64,000 nucleotides of DNA from Micrasema longulum (GCA_022494885.1 JAGVSM010001188.1:158549-222548), one strand, 5' to 3'; counted from the first letter of the stretch, positions 23,525 to 34,044 are shown. A program made the numbers and translations. The notes: a model not told the origin generated them from the sequence alone.

Positions 23525-24590
23525 TTTATTTATTTTATTTTGTTCTATGATTAACATAGTCTAATATATATTTACAACACAATATTTACATCTCTACTCA
23601 TTCTAACATTATTTATCACTATTATACACTTAATATCCTAATTTATAATATTAACTGTTTCAAATGTACATTTTCATTAATTATATTTACTATTTTCACT
23701 ATATACTACCTAATCTTTTTCACATATATACTTTTTACATTTAATTTTAAATATATTTACATTAATTTCATTTTTTATGCTTTCTGGCATTTCCTCAAAT
23801 AGTTGTATTCCCTTGTACATAAGTCAGTTCTGGGACATTGCTTTTGATTTCTTTTCCAGTCTTTTTTAGATCCTCTTGTTGCATAGTTATGAAAGAACTC
23901 ATTATTTTTTTAGTCTTTTTTGAAAATATCTCGGAACTATTCCTTTAATAATATTGTTTATTTCATTGGCAACATTGAATTTGATTCTTTGATCAATTGT
24001 CATGATATCTAGAAGTTGAATCATTTTCTTAACTTTTGTTCGTCTCCCACATCTTAATATTATCCTCATTGCTTTGTTTTGTATTATTTGGAGTCTCTTT
24101 AGATCTCCTTCATTACTTAAATATAAAATACTTGAGCAATAATCAATGTGGGGAACGATAATACTTTTAAATATCAGCAGAGAGGTTTTAATGTCTAATT
24201 TATTCCTTATCCTTCCTGACAGGGATACCTTCTTTGCGATTTTCTTACTCGTATAGTCTGCATTTTTTGAAAAAGATAATTTAGAGTCAATCCAAACTCC
24301 TAGATATTTTATGCTTTCAACATTCTCAAGAACTTCTCCATCTAATTCAACACTGTGATCACTGTTAAAACAGCGTTTCTTACCCATTATCATACATTTT
24401 GTTTTTCCTACATTTAGTTTTAGCTTATTTGCTTTAAGCCATTTGGAGACTGTTTTTAATTCTGCATTTATTTTTCTTATTGCTGAATCATATTCGTTAT
24501 CAGCTACATAAATTAAGGTATCATCTGCAAAAAGTCGAACTTGGCAATCAGACAATGTTAAAGTCTTTAACTTAACTTGTTAATACAGAC
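23525..24590 (-). mobile_element. LINE remnant with the longest open RT frame
   Basis: A 217-codon minus frame (24555-23902, no ATG start; TTG at its 5' end) begins just before RT motif C: VRLFADDTLIYV (catalytic Asp pair), then LKLNVGKTKCMIMG, KYLGVWIDSKLSF, IVPHIDYCSSILYL and RLQIIQNKAMRIIL. It ends after KGIVPRYFQKR. Upstream, the in-frame stop near 24580 marks the 5' truncation. The 3' UTR runs to a T-rich stretch at about 23525. Uninterrupted coding over 650 bp suggests a younger insertion than its neighbours. Jockey/CR1-like; clade not certain. Confidence 0.9.
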
Positions 24591-24785
24591 CTACAGCAGT
24601 ATAATGATTCGTCATAGCCATAAGGATCATAATTATATTAATAGTTTTACAAGGCGTTGAATTTATGCCAGAAAGTTTTTATGCCCCTTTACTCATTCCA
24701 CCGCACCGCGCCGCGGCCGATTCTAAGGAAAATTTCAAGTACCTGAGCATCGAATGTTGTACTCAACGAGCGGAAAAGAACGAAA

Positions 24786-25375
24786 ATTTATTTATTTATT
24801 TATTATGTATATATACGGCCTAAGCCAATTACAACAGTTACATGAAGAAACATAAATGCAAGAAACTGAACAAAAAGAACATAAAACTATTTAGCAAAGA
24901 CAAACAAGGGCAAAACAATAATTGTATACAATATATTCAAAAAAACGAAAGACCAAAACTTTGAGCTAAACCATGCCAATCCAACTTCATCCCACACTGT
25001 TTAGTCGCGAAGAGATCTACGAAAGGCCGGAAGATCTATCCCAATATTAATAACAATAATATTAATGATAATATTAATAATTTAAAGCAATAGTTAAAAA
25101 GCTCTCTTTTGTATTACAGCAATCATAAAAAAAAACTAACTGAAAGGAACGTAATATAAAATTAAACACTGATTTTAAATCTATGTGATTTTTAAAAATA
25201 TAAAAAGTCTAAGTATAAATAAAGTCATGTGATGAATTGACTAATCTACACATTCTGGACATTGGGGCATAAAAACCAAAGTTGCTCTTAGAAGATTTTA
25301 TAAATAGCAGATTTTGACTTCTGGTGACACGGTTGGGAACATGAAAAGAAATTGATTGCAATTTATGAAAGAAAA
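24786..25375 (-). mobile_element. LINE remnant, C-terminus and 3' UTR
   Basis: On minus, 25372-25209 is open and reads HKLQSISFHVPNRVTRSQN, LLFIKSSKSNFGFYAPMSRM and CRLVNSSHDFIYT before a stop. 'F.VP...TRS...F' and 'P..RMCRL.N' are the C-terminal signature of jockey/CR1-like LINEs. The 3' UTR (25200-24786) ends in TAAA repeats and is duplicated in inverse orientation at 18668-19075. It lacks an ATG-started frame. Confidence 0.8.
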
Positions 25376-25694
25376 ATCATTCATTTTCATTATTATTTAA
25401 TGTATTTATGTAATAATGTTTTTAATAATGAGGCTTTCGATTGAATTTCAATAACTATTTTATTAGTTAATTTAAATAGCGTTATGTTATGCCTACATCT
25501 TATATTTTCTATTATTTTTCTTAATGATTTGGAACTGCCGGTTAAAAATATAAAAATTTCGTTTTTTTACAAAATTTTTAAAAATCTTTTCTCAAATTCC
25601 TAATTTCACAATTTTACTTCTACACTAATAACAAAGTTTCATTTTCATAATTATTTATGCAAAAATGTTTGAAATAATGTTTATTTTTATTATC

Positions 25695-25865
25695 ATTGCC
25701 TTTCCTCACCTAATGGTACATGAGGAACTGCATTAGTATACCAATCACAGCCATATGAACTGCATTAATATAACATCGCACCATATCTTAATCATTTTTG
25801 TTACATGAAGGTAAGATGATCAGTCTTACGCCCAAAGTAACAGTCCGGGGACTATAAAATATTCT
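25695..25865 (-). repeat. SINE family S1
   Basis: Inverted copy: 'cagtccggggactataaaat', 'gatgatcagtcttacgccc' and 'tcatttttgttacatgaagg' on plus. The 3' part toward 25700 is extended by a partial duplication ('gaactgcattagtataccaa' and 'gaactgcattaatataacat'). Confidence 0.65.
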
Positions 25866-25919
25866 AGGGTGAACACAATTTTTTATCAACAATGTTTTGT
25901 GTATGCCCAAATGTTTTTA

Positions 25920-26115
25920 ATTTTCAGGCTGGATTTCCTCCCTGGGGAGTAACTTAGAACTTAATATGTTCCAACAGAGAGGGAAAACTTTTTGAGAAGA
26001 GAATATGGAAGTCTAGGCGTTTACAGGGCTTATGACCTGTTATTTACTGGTTTAAGTGGCCACTTTACACACTGTGTAACATTCACTATTCTGCCTATGT
26101 CAGGTCATATGTCAT
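25920..26115 (+). repeat. P-family repeat, partial
   Basis: Contains 'ggctggatttcctccctggg', 'agaatatggaagtctaggcg', 'ttacagggcttatgacctgt', 'agtggccactttacacactg' and 'acattcactattctgcctat'. The 3' half of the unit is missing where the M1 repeat begins. Confidence 0.75.
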
Positions 26116-26117
26116 CA

Positions 26118-26465
26118 TTTGCTAATTATTAGCAGCATAAAAAACATTTTTAAATTTGTAATCTTGAATTCCCGCGAAAACGATTATTCCATTGGCCACC
26201 TCCTAATTCGTCACGATTCGTGTTAATTTGTTCCTGGCCATTCAAATTTGTTAAGAACATGATGACAAATCTTGACGTCACAACAACCAGGGCCAAACAC
26301 GTCGCGTTTTTCTAGCCACGTATTTTTATTAAATTTATTTTTTACATTTATGTATGAAAACATATCTCCACTGTATCCATATTGATTTTTAAAATACAAC
26401 TATTTATTCTTAATCCATTTCATTTATTTTTATCGGTATTTGTATTAGGTATGTGATATTTCATT
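26118..26465 (+). repeat. Dispersed repeat M1, copy 2
   Basis: Same ordered blocks as 8155-8460: 'agcagcataaaaaacatttt', 'cctaattcgtcacgattcgt', 'tttttaaaatacaactattt' and 'aggtatgtgatatttc'. It abuts the P fragment. Confidence 0.55.
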
Positions 26466-26479
26466 ATTAATGGCATGTT

Positions 26480-27315
26480 TGTTTTCAATCATTTATTGAA
26501 CTATCTCTCTCTGCCTTTATCGGCTTGTTCACACCATGAATTATTTGCTTTTTAAGTTGGTAGTCCACTCGAATATTTAAAATTAATGATTTCTGATCAT
26601 GCAAATGAACGTTTATGTGAATCACTATTGTTTTAAGAAATGACATTGTCGAAATGTTACCAATTATTGCCATCGATAAAAAAAGTTCGATACGTGTACC
26701 TATTTAGACATGTATTAAGATTACGTTTATCGCAACCTACTTTTCTCTGTTATTTCTTTTATCACGTGATAATCACTATTTATTTAATTAATTATAATTT
26801 TAATTAAGTCATAGTTGGGCATTTTACGACGCCGGGAGTTTTTTATGGCGGTACAAAGTATGTATTAATTTATTATCCCTTCACGGCACAATATTGCAAA
26901 TGGCAAGACTCTAGTAGATTTGTCTCAGGTGTGTGAGAACCAGCTAGATACATATTAGTATGATGGAATAATAATTAACATTAGCATCGAAAAATCATTG
27001 TTCATTTTAATCTCAAAAGCAAATGCTAATAGTACCTACTGAATACAAATAACAAGAGATATCCAAATTTGCCTATTCAATAATATTTTTTTACCAAATT
27101 TTTTTGTGATTTACAAAATAAAATAGTTTCGTTATTGTTTCATGGTGACATTTTGTTACTTTTTGATTTTTTTATACTTTTTTTTAATTTTACTTTTTAT
27201 TGTTTTTTTTTTAATCACTCTTTATTCACATCAAGCAAATTTTTTCGATGAATATTAATTTTGTTTTATTTTTATTATTTTTTATATTTTTTTGATATTT
27301 TTTTCTCAATATGTA
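26480..27315. other. No recognised feature
   Basis: AT-rich; a 62-codon minus frame at 26485-26673 has no motif. Long T runs at 27160-27310. Confidence 0.45.
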
Positions 27316-27320
27316 TATCG

Positions 27321-27382
27321 CAGGCTGAGACGTTTATTTTGGTAGACCAGTTTGGTCATTTATCCGACATCGTCAGTAAACA
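27321..27382 (-). ncRNA. Degenerate hammerhead-like motif (Penelope type)
   Basis: The minus strand reads 'tactgacgatgtcggataaa' then 'tgaccaaactggtctacc' and 'aaaataaacgtctcag'. This fits a decayed hammerhead core: CTGACGA for CUGAUGA, a CGG..CC stem II, and an AAAC where GAAAC is expected. Such cores sit near the ends of Penelope-like elements. No Penelope protein is visible. The key GAAA is mutated, so it is not expected to cleave. Confidence 0.4.
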
Positions 27383-27554
27383 TAATTTATATTATTTCAT
27401 TTAAATTATTTATTGACAATTCGCTAATTAGTCAAAATAAATAAGTGGAAGTGTACCAAGTATTTTTTAAATTAATAACTTATATGTAAATATAAGTTAT
27501 AACATCATTATTTATATTGTTAACAATGGATTTATATTTCATTAGTTAATATTC

Positions 27555-27860
27555 AATAATATCAATATTAACAATATTTTGTGTTTGTCCAAATTTTTGT
27601 AGACAAGGACTGGATTCAACTCCCTGGGGAACTGTTATCTGTGGAAATCAAACAAAAATATGATTTTCAGGTGTTGCCTGGTAAAAAAAAAAGGTTTCAG
27701 CTCTTCATGTTCAAATATGGGCAGAATGGTGAATGTTACATAGTATGTAAAGTGGCCACTTAAACCAGCCAATGACAGGTCATAAGCCCTGAAGGTGCCT
27801 AGACTTCTTTGTTTGCTTCTCTAAAATGTTCTTCATCTCTGTTGTAATTTGTTAATAACA
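27555..27860. repeat. P-family repeat, inverted composite
   Basis: The first 65 bases are plus orientation ('caatattttgtgtttgtcca', 'gactggattcaactccctgg'). From about 27630 the copy switches to minus orientation: 'ggtttcagctcttcatgttc', 'aaagtggccacttaaaccag', 'caggtcataagccctgaagg' and 'catctctgttgtaat'. The overlapping 60-codon frame is incidental. Confidence 0.8.
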
Positions 27861-28170
27861 ATATTATTTCGAAATATCCCTCCCCCCTCCCCCCCCCAGA
27901 TACTTAAATTTTACATCCCATATACAATTTAAACTTTTTTTTAATCGATACTAGTCGTGAGAGTAATGAAACCAGTTGTTGGTCTATCAAGTGGATTAAA
28001 GTATCAACCTGTCGATCATTTAAAAAAAATGGTGTTCATCAATATCCCTTTTTCACACAGTGTTGCAATTAGCAGAGTTGTTCAATCATTTATGACAATT
28101 ATAAAAGATACTTTTTTTTACATTAATGAACCTTTTTATATTTTAGTTTTTTTTTAATGTATTTTTACAG

Positions 28171-28222
28171 TAGCTAAAATCCCACTGAAACACTTTCTGT
28201 GGCTTCATCAGTCTTACTCTTC
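28171..28222 (-). ncRNA. Degenerate hammerhead-like motif
   Basis: Minus strand contains an exact CTGATGA followed by AGCCAC, AGAAA and GTG, compatible with conserved core 1 and a stem II hairpin. The GAAA box expected after stem II is absent; 'tttcagtgggattttagc' follows instead. This suggests an old Penelope-like 3' end with a small deletion. Confidence 0.4.
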
Positions 28223-28371
28223 AGAAGCCAGTCCAAAAACAATCACTGGTATAGTTTAAAATAGGTTTAAGGTCTTGGATTAGCATGGAAGGAGCAGACA
28301 GACAAATTCTTTAAAAAAAAAAAGAAAATAAATGCTTTCCTTTTCCTTTCTTTTCTTTCCTTTCTTTTCTT

Positions 28372-28590
28372 TTCATAGTTATATCATACCATTAATAATT
28401 GCTATAATTTGTTCAATAATTAAAAAAGAAATGGCTCACGCTCAGACGCTGTAGTCTTTGTGGGCATTTTTTCCAATTCATGTTATAGCTTAATTTTAAG
28501 ATGTATTTTTCTAAAATGTATTTTTGTAATTTTATTTCAATGTAAATAATATATGTATTGAAAAATAAACAAATAAAACAAAAATATTCA
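28372..28590 (+). mobile_element. LINE 3' UTR, inverted relative of 56490-56720
   Basis: Matches the reverse complement of 56490-56720 through 'catagttatatcataccatt', 'ggctcacgctcagacgctgt', 'ttagcttaattttaagatgt' style blocks, ending in 'aataaacaaataaaacaaa'. The 56 kb partner is attached to a LINE C-terminus, so this is its 3' UTR alone. A CTTTC/TTTTC pyrimidine tract lies just upstream (28338-28372). Confidence 0.65.
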
Positions 28591-28591
28591 A

Positions 28592-28695
28592 AAATCCCTC
28601 ACAATAAATATTTCACGTCCACTACGATAGGAATTTAACCCAAGACCTCAAGAATGGTAATCGAACACGTCAACCGCTATACAACGAAGCGAACT
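28592..28695 (-). repeat. tRNA-headed SINE (family S4), minus
   Basis: On minus, a tRNA-like head 'agcggttgacgtgttcgatt' and 'cttgaggtcttgggttaaat' leads into 'gtggacgtgaaatatttatt'. The same head-to-body join occurs at 41630-41730 (plus) and 60640-60710 (minus). The B box is degenerate. Confidence 0.5.
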
Positions 28696-28699
28696 TATT

Positions 28700-29320
28700 T
28701 TCACACGATTTCCTCATTCGAAACTTTTACCTGAGAGCACCCATCGAAAATTCTATTATAACTAGTTAAAAATGGTCCGGTCTGTCTATTAAAATATTTC
28801 ATTAAATCATAAGTACACTTTTTTTAATAGCGTTTCACACGCTATTGCTTCACGTGCTAATACAATCACATAAAAATAGCAGTAATTGCCATCACTCGTA
28901 CTCAGCCACCTGGTCTGATATGAATGGAGGCTTGGGTGAACGGCTTTGATGGTTTTTTGTGGTCAAACATTGCCTTGAACCGCTGAAATAATCAGTCAAA
29001 AACCAAGCCGAAACTTTTTTACTTGTACATAAATACCTACATCCAAACGAACACAATATAAAGAAGGCCAACTTAAAACATGACTGTATTTTATCGAGTT
29101 TTTATAACCAGGGACATCTGGATATGTAAGTACTTCGTTTTGCTAAAAACAAACTAAGTCACTAGCTGATTTTTAAACCGTATTTTCAAATCTTTTGTAT
29201 TCAGCGGCAATCTTGTTCTATTCTAATTTTAATCGTCATTGGCATTCCCTTATCCCAACTCCTCTCCTATCTATCGATAAAGGAAGCAATTTGAATGTAA
29301 ATTGAGGCAAAAAGATCATA
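28700..29320. other. No recognised feature
   Basis: AT-rich; no coding or repeat assignment apart from an S1-like scrap at about 29320-29345 ('cttacgcttcaggtgcca', minus). Confidence 0.5.
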
Positions 29321-29364
29321 CTTACGCTTCAGGTGCCAGATCTGGGGCTTTGAATTATTGCCGA

Positions 29365-29488
29365 GCATTATTTTATTTTATTTATTCAGTTAACAAACTG
29401 ATAAACTGGTTAAATGTGTATACATAGAGACTTTTATTATATATATATTTATATTTAAAGTAGGGCCTGCCATCCAATTACATGTATT
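29365..29488 (-). mobile_element. LINE 3' UTR fragment
   Basis: Shares 'actggttaaatg' and 'agggcctgccatccaat' with 12165-12322 in the same orientation. The T-rich left end is the tail. Confidence 0.45.
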
Positions 29489-29489
29489 T

Positions 29490-29945
29490 ATTTATTTCAT
29501 ACATAAGTTTATTGTACATTATTTGAGAAATATGTCTTAACTCTATGGGACTAAAAGTCCTGTGTTGAGATGGAACGAGCAATTATATGACACAGACACA
29601 TGAGTATATCAGAACGCGCGCCGATTATTTAAACTTTTAACATGTCTAACATCAAGTATTTGTTGAATTTGGTCATACCATGTCTTTCTCGGTCTTCCTC
29701 TATTTCTGCATCCATCAACATTCGCATTGTAAATATTTTTGACGTACTTTTGCTGTCTCTTTCTTGATTTTGTCGATAATGCTTATCTCAGTCTTACATG
29801 ATGTACGGATCTCAAGATGTGTGCATCTATCGTGCATAGTTTTACCACACATTTGCCTGAGAGATCGCATTTCACGGCCTACTTTCATCCCTGTTTTTAG
29901 TCCATACTTCGCTCCCATATATCAAGTTCGAGACCAGGACTCCAT
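29490..29945 (-). mobile_element. LINE remnant, second copy of the 19.1 kb family
   Basis: Minus strand reads GREMRSLRQMCGKTMHDRCT, HLEIRTSCKTEISIIDKI and then, in another frame, 'GRPRK.W..QIQQI'-coding sequence at about 29640-29700. It parallels 19076-19600 block by block with frame damage. The (TTTA) stretch at 29490 is the tail. Confidence 0.8.
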
Positions 29946-30445
29946 TGCGAACTGCTTATTTTGCCTCTTGCGACAAACATTTATTTGCTAAGGTTTATTT
30001 AAGTGCTCTGTTCACTCTGTTCCCGGCACTAACCCGCCTTTTAATATTTTTCTTAGTCATTCCATCCTAAGTTACACACTTATTAGATACACAAATTCCT
30101 CTACTACTCATTTTCCGTCGCTTAAAATTAATAATTAAGACTTAGAAACAGAATTTGAACTAATCAATATTATGGTTCATTAATGTTCTGTATGTAAAAT
30201 AAAATCAGATATCTGCACGAGTATTTTTCATTTGAGTAGTTTTGGCGTTTGCCTACCATGATGAGATTTAGGGTCCGTTTTCTACAAGGAGGACGTAAAA
30301 TATTAGTTTTCAAGATGGTTTTAAAATGCAATATTTAATTTTGCAGGACTTGGACTTTCTGCGTAAGACGCCTTACCGTCTATGTTATAAAAATGAAGTA
30401 TTTTATATGTTTTGTTTCATGGTAACATATTTTAATTTATAATTC

Positions 30446-30650
30446 ATTCGGGTTGTGGTCCTGTGGCTAGTGTCTCGGACACACGGACCAAAAGTCTGTG
30501 GTTCGAATCCCACTCTACCCCAACTTGATTCCATTTTCTAATAGTAAGTTATTTACAACTCGTTAAAATGGCCCTCAAAATGGAATATTTTGGTAAATCA
30601 TAAGAACGCAAATATTTCTTTTTATTTATTTTTTTTTTTTTTAATGAATA
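30446..30650 (+). repeat. SINE family S2
   Basis: Near-complete: head 'gttgtggtcctgtggctagt', 'cggacacacggaccaaaagt', B box 'gtggttcgaatcccact', body 'ttccattttctaatagtaag' and 'ttggtaaatcataagaacgc', then a T/A-rich tail. An AAT microsatellite follows at 30646-30662. Confidence 0.8.
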
Positions 30651-30660
30651 ATAATAATAA

Positions 30661-30785
30661 TATTCGAAATCAAACACTGATTTGAGTCTACTGAATACTT
30701 TATTTTATTTTTACAAATATAAAAACAAAAATTTCGACACGATTGTTTCGCCTTGTTAGGGCATTTTCAAACGAATTTGAAGATT
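30661..30785 (-). mobile_element. Penelope-like terminal fragment with hammerhead-like core
   Basis: The 125 bases are inverted relative to 33055-33180 ('caaacactgatttgagtcta' is the shared outer block). On minus, 'cgtttgaaaatgccctaaca' plus 'aggcgaaacaatcgtgtc' matches a hammerhead arrangement: a stem II GCCCT/AGGc, the GAAAC box intact, a short self-complementary stem III and GTC at the cleavage position. The CUGAUGA box is decayed (TTGAAAA). Established for the family: Penelope-like elements carry minimal hammerheads near their ends. Confidence 0.5.
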
Positions 30786-31199
30786 AGATGGATTGAATGT
30801 CTTTATATAGTTATATAATGCAAGGTACTTAAGTAGAAAATAAAAATAATCTTATGAACGATAGCATGTACATTAATCATAAGTGAGGGAAAAACCAATG
30901 GTTAAGGGCGAGACTACGTGTTTAATAGGTAATGGGGAATTTAGGTATTTATATTTGAATTTCGGGAAAAATATAACAAAGTAAGTATTTATTGACATAC
31001 ATGTATGTATTGTGAGATAATTAATTAAGCTTTATAGTTTAATAACTTAAGATAATTGTTGTCAAAAATATATCAATATAAAAATGTATAATAGGTTCTT
31101 GTCCATTTTAATTTTAAAACATGATTGAAATATTATAAATCAATTTATAGAAACGTAAATGTATTATACGATAGTTCTATTTTTAAGAATTTCTTAAGA

Positions 31200-31290
31200 C
31201 GACCACGGTATCTGCCTTTCTAGATAAGCTGCAATTGTAGTGTCAATGCAGTGCCTTGTGTACCACTGTGTGGGGATTCCCCTATCATTT
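31200..31290 (+). repeat. SINE family S1, 3' fragment
   Basis: Only the 3' half: 'agctgcaattgtagtgtcaa', 'gcagtgccttgtgtaccact'. Weak but in the expected order. Confidence 0.45.
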
Positions 31291-31532
31291 GATTATCTTG
31301 GAATATTTTCCTCAGTTCAATATATTCGGGAGTTGCGCGCGCACCCAATAATTAGGTAGGCATAACATGAGAAGCGGCGTATTGCATAAGAGCATGATTT
31401 GCAAAGTACAGGAATAGATAAATCTGGTATACCTGATAGCGCTTCCATAGCCGCGGGCGCTGTGGAGCGGCCGGCTTCACAGCCAGGCCTACACACCTAT
31501 ACTAGGACTCCTCTATACTGAGACCCAGTAAA

Positions 31533-31575
31533 CTTCATTGTGATGAAAACACATCGAAACATCCAACAAATGAAC
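31533..31575 (+). ncRNA. Hammerhead-like motif
   Basis: Plus strand 'tgtgatgaaaacacatcgaa' followed by 'acatccaac': TGATGA, a GATG/CATC stem with AAAACA loop, then CGAAAC. The order fits hammerhead boxes separated by a short stem II, as seen in Penelope-like elements. Flanking stems were not established. Confidence 0.35.
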
Positions 31576-31917
31576 GTTGTAGATAACCTAACTGGGCCCG
31601 TATTTTAATAAAAAGTTACCACAGTTATCTTTAGTTCAGTGACGAAAATCGGCATTTATTTCAGTAAATAATGCAATGTTTTCAAAACAGTGAAAAGGAT
31701 ACAATGGGTACGAACATATTAGACACTGTCTATCCTCACTAGGTATAGTTAATACCTGTTCTGAGGTAGGCCGCATTTTTTAAATATAATAGAGTGTATT
31801 TAGTCTTAGTATTTTCTAGAGATGATTTAATTATTAAAATCTTATAAAAAAGGAAATAATAAAATATGAAATTCAGAAAAAAATAATGTAACTAAAAAAA
31901 TCAAAACTGCACTGAAA

Positions 31918-32730
31918 AAATCATCATCATCAGTGGCGCTTCAGCCCGTTGTGGACCCTGGCCTCCTCCAGAATCTTTCTCCATTCCTCCCTGCACACCC
32001 TGCCGCTCTTCTCCAGTTCATCAGGCCAATTGCTCTAATGTCACTTTCCACACTATCCAGCCATCTTAATTTTTGTCTGCCTGCCGGAGTAGTATAAAGA
32101 ATCTTTACGATTATCATTCATTCTGTGCACATAGCCCAACCATTGTAATTTTCTTATTTTTATACATTGCGCAATGTTGGGTTCACCATACAGTGCCTCT
32201 TATTCATGACTAAACCGTCTCCTCCACACTCCGTTTTGGTTGACAGCACCAAATATCTTCCTTAATATTTTTCTTTAAAATACCAGTACCTTGTTTTCAT
32301 CTATTTTGGTCATGACCCAGCATTCGGTACCATATGCAATGTCCGGTCAGAGGAGAGTTTTGTAAATAATTGTCTCAGTTTTTCTAGTGAGCAGTTTGGG
32401 ACCCAGATGTTTAAACAAGCTATAGCTATAGCTATAATAAAATGCCAATAGCCATGCTCTCATCTCGGTACTATAATTGTTATCATAAGTTATTTCAGTA
32501 CCTAAATATTTAAAGGAATTGACACTATGTATGTGGTGTGACACAACATCAATTGCCTGGTGTGCATAGTTTATTTGTGACTTTTTTGCTATCGAAGATT
32601 TATTTTAAATGTATTTATTTTAAGACCCATGTCACTTACAGCCACTTCTATCTTAAGGACATCATTTTTGATCCTTCTTGTTTCCACTCTTGCATCTATT
32701 ATAGATTTTTCTAGAGCAATATTGTGTTTT
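31918..32730 (-). mobile_element. RTE-type LINE remnant, C-terminal part and 3' end
   Basis: Minus strand, across frameshifts: FKYLGTEITYDNNYSTEM, HLGPKLLTRKTETIIYKTLL, RPDIAYGTECWVMTK, KILRKIFGAVNQNGVWRRR, IRKLQWLGYVHRMNDNRKD and EEWRKILEEARVHNGL. This is the conserved C-terminal half of RTE-like LINEs ('KLLRKIFGPV..G.WR.R', 'R.LRWLGHV.RM', 'WR.ILEEA..H.GL'), nearly full length. Several internal stops. The end carries a TCATCATCATCA run on plus (TGATGATGATGA on minus), the same triplet tail as SINE S1. Confidence 0.9.
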
Positions 32731-33054
32731 AGACATTATCTTTTTAGTAAGTTGTATTAGCTTTTTATGAATGAAAAATATTTTTTTTTATTAATAAATT
32801 TTATATACATGTTTTTCTTAAATTCTAAACATATCTACTTTTACACATCTAGTAAATGTTATCACTGTAACTCTCTAAAAAAAGAGACTAACTCTTTTGC
32901 TTGGAGAGTGACTTACACTGTTTTAGTTGTTTATTTATGAGAGTTTATATAAATTTATATTATAAAAGATTATATTTAAAACAAATTATTTAGTTTAATT
33001 TTAATGTAAAAATCAAATACTGATTGGAGTAAACATTTTAAAACGAATAATGAT

Positions 33055-33185
33055 TTGAAACAACACGTTTGTTTGAAAATACCCTGACAAGCAGGCAAAA
33101 CGATCGTCTGTTTTTTTTCTTTTTATTATAAAAAATAAAACAAAACAAATAAGTAGACTCAAATTAGTGTTTGAGTTTAGTATAA
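33055..33185 (+). mobile_element. Penelope-like terminal fragment, inverted partner
   Basis: Plus strand 'gtttgtttgaaaataccctg', 'acaagcaggcaaaacgatcg' and 'tctg', then 'aagtagactcaaattagtgt'. It mirrors 30661-30785. The hammerhead-like order is kept: a CCCTG...CAGG stem II, AAAAC for GAAAC, CGATCG palindromic stem III and GTC. A third scrap of the outer block lies in opposite orientation at 33011-33040. Confidence 0.5.
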
Positions 33186-33189
33186 AAAT

Positions 33190-33595
33190 TATGTTATAGA
33201 GTTCTACAAAATAAACACCAAGTCAACAAATAATTCAATTTAATCTTACTTACAAATATGAAAGTTTGTTTATTTTTTTCAACAAACTTTATATTATTTC
33301 AGTTGTGTATGTACTTCGACATTTTATTTTCTCTTATTAAAAAATCAATTAATCCCGGGTTTCTGAATGTACCGTTGGTGATATTTACTCCTTCTTTTAA
33401 AAATAAAATTTTAAGTAGGAAAATTTTATATTTCAGGCTCGAATTAAAAGTTTTCTCCCGTCTCCGGAAAGGGTAAAACTAATATATGATGATTGAGGTT
33501 CATAGTTAAATGTTTAAGATCCAGTGTATACATAAAAAAAATAATCAAAGCTTCGCTTTTGTGGTCAAACATTTAAATAAATATTATTGTATATA
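33190..33595. other. No recognised feature
   Basis: Holds a 72-codon plus frame at 33258-33476, hydrophobic at first and basic at the end. It has no match to known motifs and AT-driven composition, so it is not called as a gene. Confidence 0.4.
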
Positions 33596-33597
33596 TC

Positions 33598-34040
33598 AGT
33601 AGGTTCGCAGTGAGTCACATCTTGCTGGAGGGTGGGATTCTATAAAATGCCGCGAACGCCCAGTTGCATTCCACTGGCAACACAACTGACTAGTCCAACT
33701 CGTTAGCGTCCACGTCGCGAACCCCGGGCAATGGGATCACATTCGTAACGGTGTGATCACAGCAGATGACGAGAGGATGAAAGGCGAGTTTCTGGCCCAT
33801 CCAAACCAGAACCAACTAGCTAAGGGAAGGTTACCCCGACAGAAAAATCTACCAGAAAAGGCAATGGAAAACCACTCTAGTCATATTTTCCCAGGAATTA
33901 CCATGGCAAGTACATCCAATGGGCAGTTGTCCTGGCTGCGGAATATAAGAGTAGCGCAGGATCGAGATGCTTTCGCTGCAGTGATCGCCAACGTCGGGCG
34001 GACCCGATCAGGCTTCGCAAGAAGAAGATATAACCACTTA
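33598..34040 (+). mobile_element. Composite retroelement G, copy 1
   Basis: About 440 bp, GC-richer than its surroundings and matched along its length by 46630-47075. Shared blocks: 'cgcagtgagtcacatcttgc', 'tccacgtcgcgaaccccggg', 'acggtgtgatcacagcagat' and 'tgatcgccaacgtcgggcgg'. The last part reads LSWLRNIRVAQDRDAFAAVI and ANVGRTRSGF, a LINE-like C-terminus, and ends AAGAAGAAGA. The first 300 bases are unlike the LINE. A non-autonomous element using a LINE 3' end is the best reading; a deleted LINE is the alternative. Confidence 0.7.
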
Positions 34041-34044
34041 CCGA

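Noticed and set aside
26485..26673. 62-codon minus frame
   Set aside because: No recognised motif, and comparable frames are expected by chance in 64 kb.
28324..28372. Purine-to-pyrimidine tract (AAAG/CTTTC)
   Set aside because: Low-complexity sequence without evidence of function.
33258..33476. 72-codon plus-strand frame
   Set aside because: AT-driven composition, no motif, no second copy and no neighbouring exon.
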